From G963676205 sp964342525 (lineage in GTDB: Bacteria; Campylobacterota; Campylobacteria; Campylobacterales; Arcobacteraceae): a stretch of 64,000 nucleotides of DNA. The stretch spans positions 1 through 64,000 of the forward strand of contig CAYFGQ010000003.1 of assembly GCA_964342525.1 (NCBI GenBank), written 5' to 3'. Position 1 is the stretch's first letter; each line of letters begins with the position of its first letter. A program made the translations under genes and the position numbers. Shown here piece after piece: positions 43,205 to 50,328 of this stretch. A model generated the notes under the pieces. That model made no database searches. It had not been told where the DNA came from and was given only the letters and a program-made list of their open reading frames with translations.

Positions 43205-45781
43205 CTATTTTCCTAAAAACTGTTCTTTTATCTCTTTTATTTGATCATATGAAGGATGCCCTTTTGGAAATTTATACATATAGATATCATATGCTCTAGT
43301 TAAATATTTCACTCCTTTTTGATAATCTTTTATAGTTAAATAAGCTAAAGAAATATTTGCATAAGCTATCATTAGATTTAGATGGTTTTTATTTTCATAT
43401 ATCTCTTCACATATCTCAATATTTTTATTTTGATACTCTAAAGCTTTTTCTAAATCTCCCATATCTTGATAAATAATTGATTGATTACCATATGCTGTTG
43501 CGAGATTTGGATGTTTTTTATTTTCATATATCTCTTCATATATCTCAATGTTTTTATTTTGATACTCTAAGGCTTTTTCTAAATTTCTCATATCTTGATA
43601 AATACCTGATAAATTACCATATGCTGTTGCGAGATTTGGATGATTTTTATTTTCATATATCTCTTTACATATCTCAATATTTTTATTTTGATACACTAAG
43701 GCTTTTTCTAAATTTCCTATATGTCGATAAATAATTGATAGATTACCATATGCTGTTGCTAAATTTGGATGGTTTTTATTTTCATATATCTCTTCATATA
43801 TCTCAATATTTTTATTTTTATACTCTAAAGCTTTTTCCAAATCTCCTATATTTCTATAAATAGTTGATAAATTACCATATGCTATCCCTAGGTTTGGATG
43901 ATTTTTATTTTCATATATCTCTTCACATATCTTAATATCTTTATTTTGATATTCTAATGCTTTTTCTAAATCTCCCATATCTTGATAAATACCTGATAGA
44001 TTTCCATATGCTGTTGCTAGATTCGAATGATTTTTATATTCTTTTATATTCTCAAATATTTCAATACTTCTCTTTTGATATATTAAAGCATTTTTTAACT
44101 GTCCCATATTTTGATAAATTCTTGCTAAATTATTATAAATATTAGAAATAATTGGTTCCTTCTTATCTCCAAAATATTTTAAAATACCTTCATTATCTAA
44201 TATAAATGGAATATAATCTATAAATATTTTATAGGGATCATGTGCTATTTTAAAGGAAAAAGATTTTATAAGATATTTACATACTTCAAAATCAAGTCCC
44301 AAAACTCTCCTAGATACATCATTTATAACTTGATGAATAAATATCTTACAATTCTCATATTTTATAAGTCCATATTCACTTAAAATCTCTAAAGCATCAT
44401 AAAAACTATCTTTATGTTCTTCCTTTAAAGGAAAATAACTTAAAAATTCTTCCTCCTTAAATTCTAAAGTAGCCAAGATACTTAGATTTTGAAGTATGAT
44501 TTTCTCAATCTCATCAAGCTTCAAAATATCATCTTTAAAAGTATTTACCAATTGATCCACAAGGTTTTCATCCCTATGTTCTTTTCTATAAATAAAGGTT
44601 GTCAAGTCAAAATTGTGTTCATCTAATGTAGTCAATACATCTTCTAGGGATCTTCTTTTCTTATTATTAAAAGATATTTTTGCTATAAGTTTTATAGTAA
44701 GGGCATGACCACCACATTTAGCTAAAATCTTATCAAGAATTTCTTCATCATAGTTTTTTAATTTAGATGCATTTATAAAAAGCTCCTTTGCAGCTTTTTC
44801 ACCCAAAATACCAAGTTCTAAAGTCTCTATCTCATCAAATTGTTTCCTTGAAGTAATCAAAACCTTCCAATTTTCACTTAGTCCAGATATGAGTTTTATA
44901 TCATCACTATTTGATAGATTATCTATCACTAGTAAATTTTTCCCTTGGGTATTATTTATCTTATCAAGTATCTTATCTAAAGCCGTATCTTTCTCTAAAC
45001 CCTTCATATCCCCATCAAAAAGATAAGCATATAGTTTAAGAAAACTATGCTCCAAATTATCCTCATACTCCAACCAATACCTATGGGAATACTCATCCTT
45101 CTTATCCATAAAATAACTAGTAGCAAGAGTAGTCTTCCCTATACCACCCAAACCATTTATCAAAGCCAAACGATCATTTGTCTGTAAAAGAGTATCTAAT
45201 TTATTAAGATCATCTTGCCTACCAAATACCTTATCTAAATCTTTATATGTGGGTGGGTTTATTACTTTTGAATTGTCTTGATTATCTAAAACAAATAGCT
45301 TTGTTAACTCTTCAAGCTTATCAACTGTAAGATTATTTATCTCTACTACTAAATCATCAAAAGAAAACAAACCTTTCTTTAAATCTTTTACATCAAGTTC
45401 TTTTTCAAATTGATCTATTTGATTGAAATTGGCTTTCTCTAAAAGATAAAAAAACTCCAAGCTATATGTATCAGGATATTTTTCAAGTTTTCTAAATTTT
45501 TCATATGTATTTCTAACCTTATCCCTTGAAGTATCTGTAGTAACCTGAAAACATCTTCCCGATTTATCGCAAACTAAATCTATCCCTTGCATATTCACTT
45601 TTAAACTATTGGCATTTATAAAACTTACATCTTCATACATGATGTTTAGCATATCCCTAACTACATTTTCCCCATATATATTTTTATGCTGTTTATTAGT
45701 TTTTTGAGAAAGTTTCACTTCATATTGATACCGAGCGATACCCTCTTCTATTTGAGTAATATATTTTTCATTTGCTGTCAT
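43205..45781 (-). CDS. STAND NTPase with N-terminal SMEK/nuclease-like domain and TPR array
   Basis: 858 residues in three parts. Residues 1-130 resemble the SMEK domain found at the start of NB-ARC-type proteins; GIDLVCDKSGRCFQVTTDTS looks like the D ... QxT core of a PD-(D/E)xK-like nuclease fold. Residues about 185-380 are the NB-ARC/STAND ATPase: NGLGGIGKTTLATSYF (Walker A), KNLLVIDNLS (Walker B), VLITSR (sensor) and CGGHALTIKLI. A helical linker follows, then about seven TPRs (residues about 590-850), five of them near-identical 43-residue units. This effector-NTPase-repeat layout is that of Avs-like antiphage and other STAND immune proteins. A defence role is inference. Confidence 0.85.
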   Translation of the reverse strand: MTANEKYITQIEEGIARYQYEVKLSQKTNKQHKNIYGENVVRDMLNIMYEDVSFINANSLKVNMQGIDLVCDKSGRCFQVTTDTSRDKVRNTYEKFRKLEKYPDTYSLEFFYLLEKANFNQIDQFEKELDVKDLKKGLFSFDDLVVEINNLTVDKLEELTKLFVLDNQDNSKVINPPTYKDLDKVFGRQDDLNKLDTLLQTNDRLALINGLGGIGKTTLATSYFMDKKDEYSHRYWLEYEDNLEHSFLKLYAYLFDGDMKGLEKDTALDKILDKINNTQGKNLLVIDNLSNSDDIKLISGLSENWKVLITSRKQFDEIETLELGILGEKAAKELFINASKLKNYDEEILDKILAKCGGHALTIKLIAKISFNNKKRRSLEDVLTTLDEHNFDLTTFIYRKEHRDENLVDQLVNTFKDDILKLDEIEKIILQNLSILATLEFKEEEFLSYFPLKEEHKDSFYDALEILSEYGLIKYENCKIFIHQVINDVSRRVLGLDFEVCKYLIKSFSFKIAHDPYKIFIDYIPFILDNEGILKYFGDKKEPIISNIYNNLARIYQNMGQLKNALIYQKRSIEIFENIKEYKNHSNLATAYGNLSGIYQDMGDLEKALEYQNKDIKICEEIYENKNHPNLGIAYGNLSTIYRNIGDLEKALEYKNKNIEIYEEIYENKNHPNLATAYGNLSIIYRHIGNLEKALVYQNKNIEICKEIYENKNHPNLATAYGNLSGIYQDMRNLEKALEYQNKNIEIYEEIYENKKHPNLATAYGNQSIIYQDMGDLEKALEYQNKNIEICEEIYENKNHLNLMIAYANISLAYLTIKDYQKGVKYLTRAYDIYMYKFPKGHPSYDQIKEIKEQFLGK
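43391..44035 (-). repeat. Five tandem 129-bp repeats encoding TPRs
   Basis: The motif TATGCTGTTG or close variants recurs at 43491, 43620, 43749, 43878 and 44007, exactly 129 bases (43 codons) apart. Adjacent units differ at only a few positions, down to near identity in DNA. Boundaries are approximate. This implies recent duplication or gene conversion in the sensor part of the STAND protein. Confidence 0.88.
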
Positions 45782-45800
45782 TATAAAGCCTTTAGATAGA

Positions 45801-45848
45801 AATATTACATTATATAAAAAGGGATATAATATGTGACTTTAGTGTTTT
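45801..45848 (-). promoter_or_regulatory. STAND promoter, duplicated at the PBECR gene
   Basis: On the minus strand this region holds TATATAAT as -10 and AAAGTCACA at the -35 position. It matches 46474-46521 at 43 of 48 positions, and the identity spans exactly the -35 to -10 area. It ends 20 bases before the STAND start codon. Confidence 0.75.
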
Positions 45849-45864
45849 GGGTATTTAAAACAAG

Positions 45865-45900
45865 ACATTTGTCTCATTTTTAAGACAAATGTGGTATAAT
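45865..45900 (+). promoter_or_regulatory. Extended -10 promoter with 10-bp dyad for a plus-strand RNA
   Basis: TGGTATAAT (45892-45900) is a perfect extended -10. ACATTTGTCT (45865-45874) and AGACAAATGT (45883-45892) form a perfect 10-bp dyad with an 8-base spacer just upstream. It lies between the leftward STAND promoter and the rightward RNA, so it may be a shared operator. Confidence 0.6.
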
Positions 45901-45906
45901 TAATCC

Positions 45907-45990
45907 ATAAGGCGTGAGGTGGGTTTACGATCAGTGCTTAATTTATTAAGTTAGTCCTAGATGACTTTTAACTGCGCTCGTCCCACCTCC
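45907..45990 (+). ncRNA. Structured RNA next to the PBECR gene
   Basis: GAGGTGGG (45916-45923) pairs with CCCACCTC (45982-45989); the stem continues with ACGA/TCGT (45927-45930 with 45978-45981) and CAGT/ACTG (45932-45935 with 45971-45974). An inner hairpin CTTAA-TTTA-TTAAG starts at 45937. It is much more GC-rich than its surroundings. The promoter upstream suggests plus-strand transcription, antisense-adjacent to the 3' end of the PBECR gene; a minus-strand tail of that mRNA is the alternative. No known family recognised. Confidence 0.6.
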
Positions 45991-45993
45991 ATC

Positions 45994-46407
45994 CTATACT
46001 TTCCTATAACTAGTCACCACCAGCTTATTATTTTTTGTTTCATTTGTGATCAATCTTAAATCTTTTTGATTTTTTCGCATACTATATGCACATAGTACAT
46101 TATTTGAAACTCCAATCTGATTTAATTGAATAGCATTTTTAAATATAATTGGTAAGTTTAGTATATCCATTGTCTCTAAGTCATTTGGATTAAAATGTTT
46201 TTGTAAAATATGTCTGAATCCTTTCTTATCATCTCCCATCTCTAGAATAATTGACTTTCCATTTACATCAATTTCGACTTTTTTTATTATTCCATGTATA
46301 AATTTAATCATCTCTTTTTGATGCTTTTTAAATTTGCTAGTTTTTTTAGATTCTATAATTTTTATCTCTTTTTTAAGGAGAGTAAGCTTTTGGGAGTATA
46401 TGCTCAA
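45994..46407 (-). CDS. PBECR-like putative RNase toxin
   Basis: 137 residues. The C-terminal 80 residues resemble the PBECR class (barnase/EndoU/colicin/RelE-like nucleases): KKGFRHILQKHF with two His, an ILNLPIIFKNA helix, then strands CAYSMRKNQKDLRLITNE and LVVTSYRKV. The N-terminus is a basic helix. TTG start at 46407 after AAAAGGAAATTAG. Its promoter is a near-copy of the STAND promoter, and a structured RNA lies at its 3' end. A ribonuclease toxin or effector is a plausible role, from a weak family match by eye. Confidence 0.55.
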   Translation of the reverse strand: MSIYSQKLTLLKKEIKIIESKKTSKFKKHQKEMIKFIHGIIKKVEIDVNGKSIILEMGDDKKGFRHILQKHFNPNDLETMDILNLPIIFKNAIQLNQIGVSNNVLCAYSMRKNQKDLRLITNETKNNKLVVTSYRKV

Positions 46408-46473
46408 CTAATTTCCTTTTATATTACTCTTAGTATATTTTCTCTTACCAACATGACTAAATTTCTAAATTAA

Positions 46474-46521
46474 AATATTTCATTATATACAAAGAGAAAT
46501 AACATGTGACTTTAGTGTTTT
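46474..46521 (-). promoter_or_regulatory. PBECR promoter, near-copy of the STAND promoter
   Basis: See 45801-45848: 43 of 48 positions match, including AAAACACTAAAGTCACAT and TATATAATG on the minus strand. It lies 66 bases upstream of the TTG start. Confidence 0.72.
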
Positions 46522-46585
46522 AAAATATTTTTAATCTCCTCAAATCTAATAATCAAAAGAAAAATAAACGTCAAAGAAAGAAGTT

Positions 46586-46752
46586 CCACCCTTTGAAAAT
46601 GCCAAGATGAAGTAAAATATTTACGGTGAAAAGCTTTAGCATGTTTGAGGGAGAGAAAGGTGCTAAATGCACGTTTTCGACCGAGTTCTGAAGCGCAGTA
46701 AATATTTTGCTTCAGCTTGGAAAAACATTTTCATCGGGTGGAGAGCTTTTTT
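46586..46752 (+). ncRNA. Large three-way-junction RNA with U-run
   Basis: Successive perfect helices: CCACCC/GGGTGG (46586-46591, 46736-46741), TGAAAATG/CATTTTCA (46594-46601, 46726-46733), CCAAG/CTTGG (46602-46606, 46716-46720), TGAAG/CTTCA (46608-46612, 46710-46714) and AAAATATTTA/TAAATATTTT (46614-46623, 46699-46708): 34 pairs. Inside, CGGT-GAAAA pairs with TTTTC-ACCG, TTTAGCA (46635-46641) with TGCTAAA (46661-46667), and CTG-CAG closes a small third hairpin. GAGCTTTTTTG follows directly, like a terminator tail. No ORF. It could be a trans-acting RNA or the folded end of a mobile element; I do not recognise it. Confidence 0.7.
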
Positions 46753-46926
46753 GTTTATTTTTTACGGCTAAAAAAGAAAAGGAATCAAAGAGATGAAACT
46801 ATACGAACTCACAATTTATCTTGTCTTGGAAGAAACTAATAAGAATCCAATAAACTAACAAACCTAGGAATTCTATATTTAATAAATAATTTTGGAATTC
46901 CCACCCAAAGCTACTAACCCACAAAT
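46753..46926. other. Gene-free spacer in the island
   Basis: No ORF of note. It contains a short dyad, GGAATTC at 46867-46873 with GAATTCC at 46895-46901, enclosing AT-rich DNA. Nothing else is seen. Confidence 0.4.
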
Positions 46927-47015
46927 AAAAAAAGGGAAGTGTAATTAAACACTTCCCTTCATCAACTCCAAAACAGTGGGTAATCAGTCCACATTGGAAA
47001 TTGTTTTAAACCTAT
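46927..47015 (-). ncRNA. Small RNA candidate, about 89 nt
   Basis: The minus-strand TATAAT lies at 47027-47022, so a start near 47015 is expected. The transcript would begin CCACACATAGG, fold CCACA with TGTGG, and end in an excellent terminator: an 11-bp perfect stem (46932-46942 with 46949-46959, AAGGGAAGTGT), a 6-base loop and seven U. There is no ribosome site or ORF of note. Confidence 0.65.
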
Positions 47016-47141
47016 GTGTGGATTATATAAAAATAATTTATTAAAGTCAAGAAGATGTAGAAGTCCAGTACATATGGCACTGAGGGATATTTTGAATAAA
47101 TTTCATGTACTAAAATAAATCCGATATATAAAAGAAAGTCC

Positions 47142-47178
47142 GATACTCCAAGGCAAAACAAACTTTGCCAAAAGTATC
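47142..47178. other. Two-part hairpin, unknown role
   Basis: GATACT (47142-47147) pairs with AGTATC (47173-47178), and GGCAAA (47152-47157) with TTTGCC (47164-47169), with a small internal loop between. It lies between the sRNA promoter and peptide unit A. It has no clear promoter of its own. Confidence 0.45.
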
Positions 47179-47230
47179 ATAATTAAATCAAAAAAGAAAT
47201 AGGATCATTTGATACACCCCAAAAACAACC

Positions 47231-47257
47231 AAAGGAGCCTTAGGGGAAAGCTCCTTT
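47231..47257 (-). terminator. Terminator of peptide unit A
   Basis: AAAGGAGC (47231-47238) pairs with GCTCCTTT (47250-47257); the loop includes CTTAGGGG, the same loop as in unit B. The U-run on the minus strand is interrupted, so it is weaker than that of unit B. Confidence 0.6.
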
Positions 47258-47318
47258 GATTCACGTGTGTATAAATAAGTCCTATCATTTATACGTTTGC
47301 AATTTTGCAAACTTTTTG

Positions 47319-47360
47319 TTATGCGTCTCTAAACATTGTTAAAAAAGTGGTTTCTGTCAT
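47319..47360 (-). CDS. 13-residue peptide of tandem unit A
   Basis: ATG at 47360, TAA at 47321-47319: MTETTFLTMFRDA. It is preceded by a perfect Shine-Dalgarno (GGGAGGTG, 4 bases from the ATG) and by a -10 (TACAAT, 47395-47390), and followed about 60 bases later by a hairpin terminator. The same arrangement recurs exactly 300 bases away with 9 of 13 residues identical. Conservation of the peptide, Shine-Dalgarno and terminator argues for a real small-peptide gene, possibly a type I toxin or a leader peptide. No known family is recognised. Confidence 0.6.
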   Translation of the reverse strand: MTETTFLTMFRDA

Positions 47361-47529
47361 TCGCACCTCCCATATTTTTAACTATCAAAATTGTAGCAAT
47401 TATTTTTATAAATGAGTTATAAATTTTCAAACTAAATTTTTTGTTTAATTTTGAGAAAATCCCTAAAATAAGGTTTCTAGTTACTAGTATCACTTTAGAA
47501 GAGTTTAGGAAGTCAGAAAAATCAGGCAT

Positions 47530-47560
47530 AAAAAAAGGAGCCTTAGGGGAAAGGCTCCTT
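47530..47560 (-). terminator. Terminator of peptide unit B
   Basis: AAGGAGCC (47535-47542) pairs with GGCTCCTT (47553-47560), and seven A on the plus strand (47530-47536) give a U-run on the minus-strand RNA. Confidence 0.75.
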
Positions 47561-47618
47561 AGGAAAAGTGTATAAATGAACCCTCATCTATACATTCGCT
47601 TTGTAGCAAATTATTTGA

Positions 47619-47660
47619 TTATGCGTTTTTAAACATTGTTAAAAAAGTGGTTATTGTCAT
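47619..47660 (-). CDS. 13-residue peptide of tandem unit B
   Basis: ATG at 47660, TAA at 47621-47619: MTITTFLTMFKNA. Shine-Dalgarno GGAGGTG is 4 bases upstream and the -10 is TAGAAT (47694-47689). It differs from unit A at residue 3 (I/E) and at residues 11-12 (K/R, N/D), mostly conservative changes. Units A and B lie in tandem on the minus strand with a 300-base period. The rest of each unit (promoter, 5' leader, terminator loop) is also alike. Confidence 0.6.
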   Translation of the reverse strand: MTITTFLTMFKNA

Positions 47661-47742
47661 TTACACCTCCATATTTTCAACTAATAAAATTCTAACACTA
47701 GTTTTTTAATAAGAAAATAAATTTTAAAACTAACTTTTTTCT

Positions 47743-48534
47743 TTAAAGTTTTATCATATCCCCATCATTTGGGATAAAAACCTTATCAAACAAGCCTTCA
47801 TCTTTTAATCTCAGTGCCAATATATCCCTAGTCACACCACAATGATTTAAAGCTTCCATATGATTTGCTACTACTTTATTTGGAGCTAAGTTCACAAGCT
47901 CTATCACTTCATCTATATTCATAAGTAAAGCTTGACCTATATCCAATGAAGCATTTCCAGCAGCTACCACTACAATATCTGGCTGAAACTCTTTTATAGC
48001 TTTTTTCACATCAGCTGTTAAAACAGTATCACCACAAATATATATACTTGGCTCATCTAGTAAATCTATAAAATACCCTGCTCCATTTGCCATAAGTTTA
48101 TGTATCCACCCATGTCCATGTTTAGCAGGTATAGATACTATCTTTCCATCTAGAAAACTTTTCTCTTCCCAATACTCTATAGCGTCCACCACATTTAGAT
48201 CATATTTTTTTAGATACTCTTCATCTTTTTTTACAGTTACTACAGGGATATTTTGGGATTTTAAAAACTCTTCCCCTTTTATATCTAAGTGGTCTGTGTG
48301 TTGCAAAGCTTTTATACCAAAGGTTTGGCTGTGAGTGATAAGAGCATGGGTAACCTTATCAAGAAGTGTACTTGTACCACTTGGTAAATCTACTATAGGA
48401 TTTTTTTGTGCTTTGTGTTTTAATACTGAAAAGGGTGGTAGTTCACCTTTTTTACTTAACATGGGATCGATAAGTATATATCTATCTTTTGATTCTATTA
48501 TAAATGTTGCGTTTCTTATATGGTGTAGTTTCAT
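47743..48534 (-). CDS. MBL-fold hydrolase-like protein
   Basis: 263 residues of the UlaG/YtnP-like metallo-beta-lactamase fold: LHHIRNATFIIESKDRYILIDPML, ITHSQTFGIKALQHTDHLD, IPAKHGHGW, IYICGDTVL and VVANHMEAL. The usual THxHxDH motif is altered (first His present in THSQ, then an insertion before HTDHLD), so metal binding may be incomplete or rearranged. It is divergent from the GlxA-type regulator relic, which may have controlled it. Confidence 0.85.
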   Translation of the reverse strand: MKLHHIRNATFIIESKDRYILIDPMLSKKGELPPFSVLKHKAQKNPIVDLPSGTSTLLDKVTHALITHSQTFGIKALQHTDHLDIKGEEFLKSQNIPVVTVKKDEEYLKKYDLNVVDAIEYWEEKSFLDGKIVSIPAKHGHGWIHKLMANGAGYFIDLLDEPSIYICGDTVLTADVKKAIKEFQPDIVVVAAGNASLDIGQALLMNIDEVIELVNLAPNKVVANHMEALNHCGVTRDILALRLKDEGLFDKVFIPNDGDMIKL

Positions 48535-48620
48535 GATTTATCCTTTATATAATTATCCCAAAATATGCTATACTTTATAAGAGTTATTTTTGACATAAAA
48601 AGTGTTATTTAGGACAAAAG

Positions 48621-49543
48621 ATGGATATAGCAATAGTAGTATTTAAAAACACACTAAAATCAGCCTGTTTTGCTATAGAGGAACTATTTCAAGTAAATAA
48701 TCTCTATACAAAACAAAAAGATGAAGTGAAGATAAATATACATTTTGTAAGTACTCAAAAGATAGATTTCTTAGATAGTAAATCCATATCTAAAAAAGAT
48801 ACTTACGATATAGTTCTTATACCACCTATTATGTCTCAAAATGATTTTTCTTGGATAAATGAAGAGCTAAACTCTTGGCTTATAAATATGTACTATAAAG
48901 GAGCCATCCTTACATCTGCTTGTGTAGGGAGTTTTTATCTAGCAAATACAAAACTACTAAACGGTAAAAAAGCCACTACCCATTGGGCTTATAGTGATTT
49001 ATTTAAAAAAAGTTTTCCAAAAGTTGATCTTGATACGGACAAGATTTTAATAGATGAGGGATCTATTATCACAGCTGGTGGAGTTACTGCTTATACTGAT
49101 CTATGTTTATATCTTATAGAGAAGTTTCACTCAAATAAAACAGCCACTAGTATTGCAAATCTATTTGTAGTAGATAAAAAGGGTATAAAAACTTTTCAAC
49201 CATTTTTTTAATAGATGATGAGGATATAAAAGAGACTATAAACTGGATGAAAGATAATCTAAAAGAGCAGATATCAAACCATATCTTAGCAAAAAGATTA
49301 AATCTAAGTGAGAGAACCTTCACAAGAAGATTTAAAAAGGCTCTAAACACCACCCCTAACTCTTATATGCAAAGTTTACGTATAGAAAAGGCAAAGGAGC
49401 TACTTATCACTACAAATAAAAGCTTCGATGATATCACTTTTGAGGTGGGATTCTTCAATGAGAGTAGCTTTAGAAAACTATTTAAAAGGGAAACCTCTTT
49501 AAATCCAAAGGAATATAAAAAAAGGTTTCAACAACACTTCTAA
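48621..49543 (+). pseudogene. GlxA-family (DJ-1/AraC) regulator split by a frameshift at T7
   Basis: The first part (48621-49211) encodes a DJ-1/PfpI domain (SACVGSFYLANTKLL, ATTHWAYSDLFKK, ITAGGVTAYTDLCLYLIEK). The second (from about 49247) encodes the AraC DNA-binding domain (LAKRLNLSERTFTRRFKKAL, VGFFNESSFRKLFKRE). They are joined in normal GlxA proteins. The first frame stops directly at a run of seven T (49203-49209); one extra T would give a continuous reading (QPFFLIDDEDIKETINWMK). It could be a real mutation, a phase-variable switch or a sequencing error. Confidence 0.85.
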
Positions 49544-49842
49544 GCCTTAAAATGATCTATAGCACTTAGCTCTTCATTTATATTAAATACCTTTGCTCTT
49601 ATATCTTTTAGTCCAAAAGCCTCTAATCTTTGGGTATGTTTTTCTTGATATCTTTTTGCATCAGCCATATTATCAAATAGATAAACACCACCAGCCGTTT
49701 TCTCTTCAGCATTTTCAGTCCAGATTTTCCAAATAAGACCACTCTCATTTGCTATATCTTTTGCTAAATCACCCATAGCATTTGTCATATCTTCACCAAA
49801 AGGTCCATCAAATGGAAAATCTACTTGTAAAAGGTATTTCAT
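49540..49842 (-). CDS. ydhR: YdhR-family mono-oxygenase-fold protein
   Basis: 100 residues from ATG 49842 (AGGAGTATAAC upstream), matching E. coli YdhR in length and in FPFDGPFGEDM, GLIWKIWTENAEEKTAGGVYLFD and IRAKVFNINEELS. The ABM-like dimeric fold is thought to act on aromatic compounds or quinones. It is divergent from a MarR regulator, with only about 60 bases between them. A longer frame from 49893 is not supported. Confidence 0.9.
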   Translation of the reverse strand: MKYLLQVDFPFDGPFGEDMTNAMGDLAKDIANESGLIWKIWTENAEEKTAGGVYLFDNMADAKRYQEKHTQRLEAFGLKDIRAKVFNINEELSAIDHFKA

Positions 49843-49887
49843 GTTATACTCCTGTTTTTGTGAAAGTATAATACAAAATAAAATTAA

Positions 49888-49904
49888 TGTCAACTAGGTT
49901 TACA
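49888..49904. promoter_or_regulatory. MarR operator candidate
   Basis: TGTCAAC (49888-49894) and GTTTACA (49898-49904) form a dyad with one mismatch and a 3-base spacer, directly before the marR ATG at 49905 and inside the divergent promoter region. TATAAT on the plus strand is at 49867-49872. Confidence 0.5.
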
Positions 49905-50327
49905 ATGTCTTTATGTTTTTTATCTTTAGAAACCAATAAAATTTTCAATCAACTGATCCTAAAAAATCTACAAGAAAATGGATTTGATGGGCTAAGTGAA
50001 GCACTTATAATAGTTTTTCCTTTTATAGAAGAGTATGAAAATATCACAGTATCCCAATTATCAAAAAAAGTAGGCTACTCTCGTCAAGCTATGCATAAAA
50101 ATATCAAAAAACTTGAAGAGTTTGATTATATAAAACTAACAGAGCTTAACCAAAAAGAAAAAAGCATCAACTTTACAACTAAAGGTAAAGAGCTTATGAG
50201 CAAAGCAAATAGTTTTATAAAAAGTGTTGAAAAAGATATATCAACACTTGTGGGAAAAGAAGAACTGGAAAAATATAAAAACACTCAAAGCAAACTATTT
50301 GATTATCTAAATGGAAAATTAAACTAA
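49905..50327 (+). CDS. MarR-family transcriptional regulator
   Basis: 140 residues from ATG 49905 (AGG six bases upstream); an ATG at 49887 would add six residues but leave a very short leader. Winged-helix region: ITVSQLSKKVGYSRQAMHKNIKKLEEFDYI, then the wing ELNQKEKSINFTTKG. It probably regulates the divergent ydhR and itself, and perhaps mntP one base downstream. Confidence 0.85.
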   Translation: MSLCFLSLETNKIFNQLILKNLQENGFDGLSEALIIVFPFIEEYENITVSQLSKKVGYSRQAMHKNIKKLEEFDYIKLTELNQKEKSINFTTKGKELMSKANSFIKSVEKDISTLVGKEELEKYKNTQSKLFDYLNGKLN

Positions 50328-50328
50328 A

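Larger units (their letters stand above)
47231..47742 (-). repeat. Two tandem paralogous units with a 300-bp period
   Basis: Unit A (about 47231-47440) and unit B (about 47530-47742) share an upstream TTAGTTT-AAAATTTAT block, a -10, a GGAGGTG ribosome site, the peptide, and a terminator with the same CTTAGGGGAAA loop. The sequence between peptide and terminator is much less conserved. Confidence 0.75.

Noticed and set aside
43477..43734. Plus-strand frame within the STAND TPR region
   Set aside because: It is the antisense image of the tandem TPR repeats; its own internal repetition merely mirrors them.
43391..44035. Regular repeats as a possible CRISPR array
   Set aside because: The period is 129 bases with no unique spacers, and the repeats are in-frame TPR codons.
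47329..47529. A 66-codon minus-strand frame across peptide unit A
   Set aside because: It crosses the unit's promoter and ribosome site in another frame and has no match in unit B.
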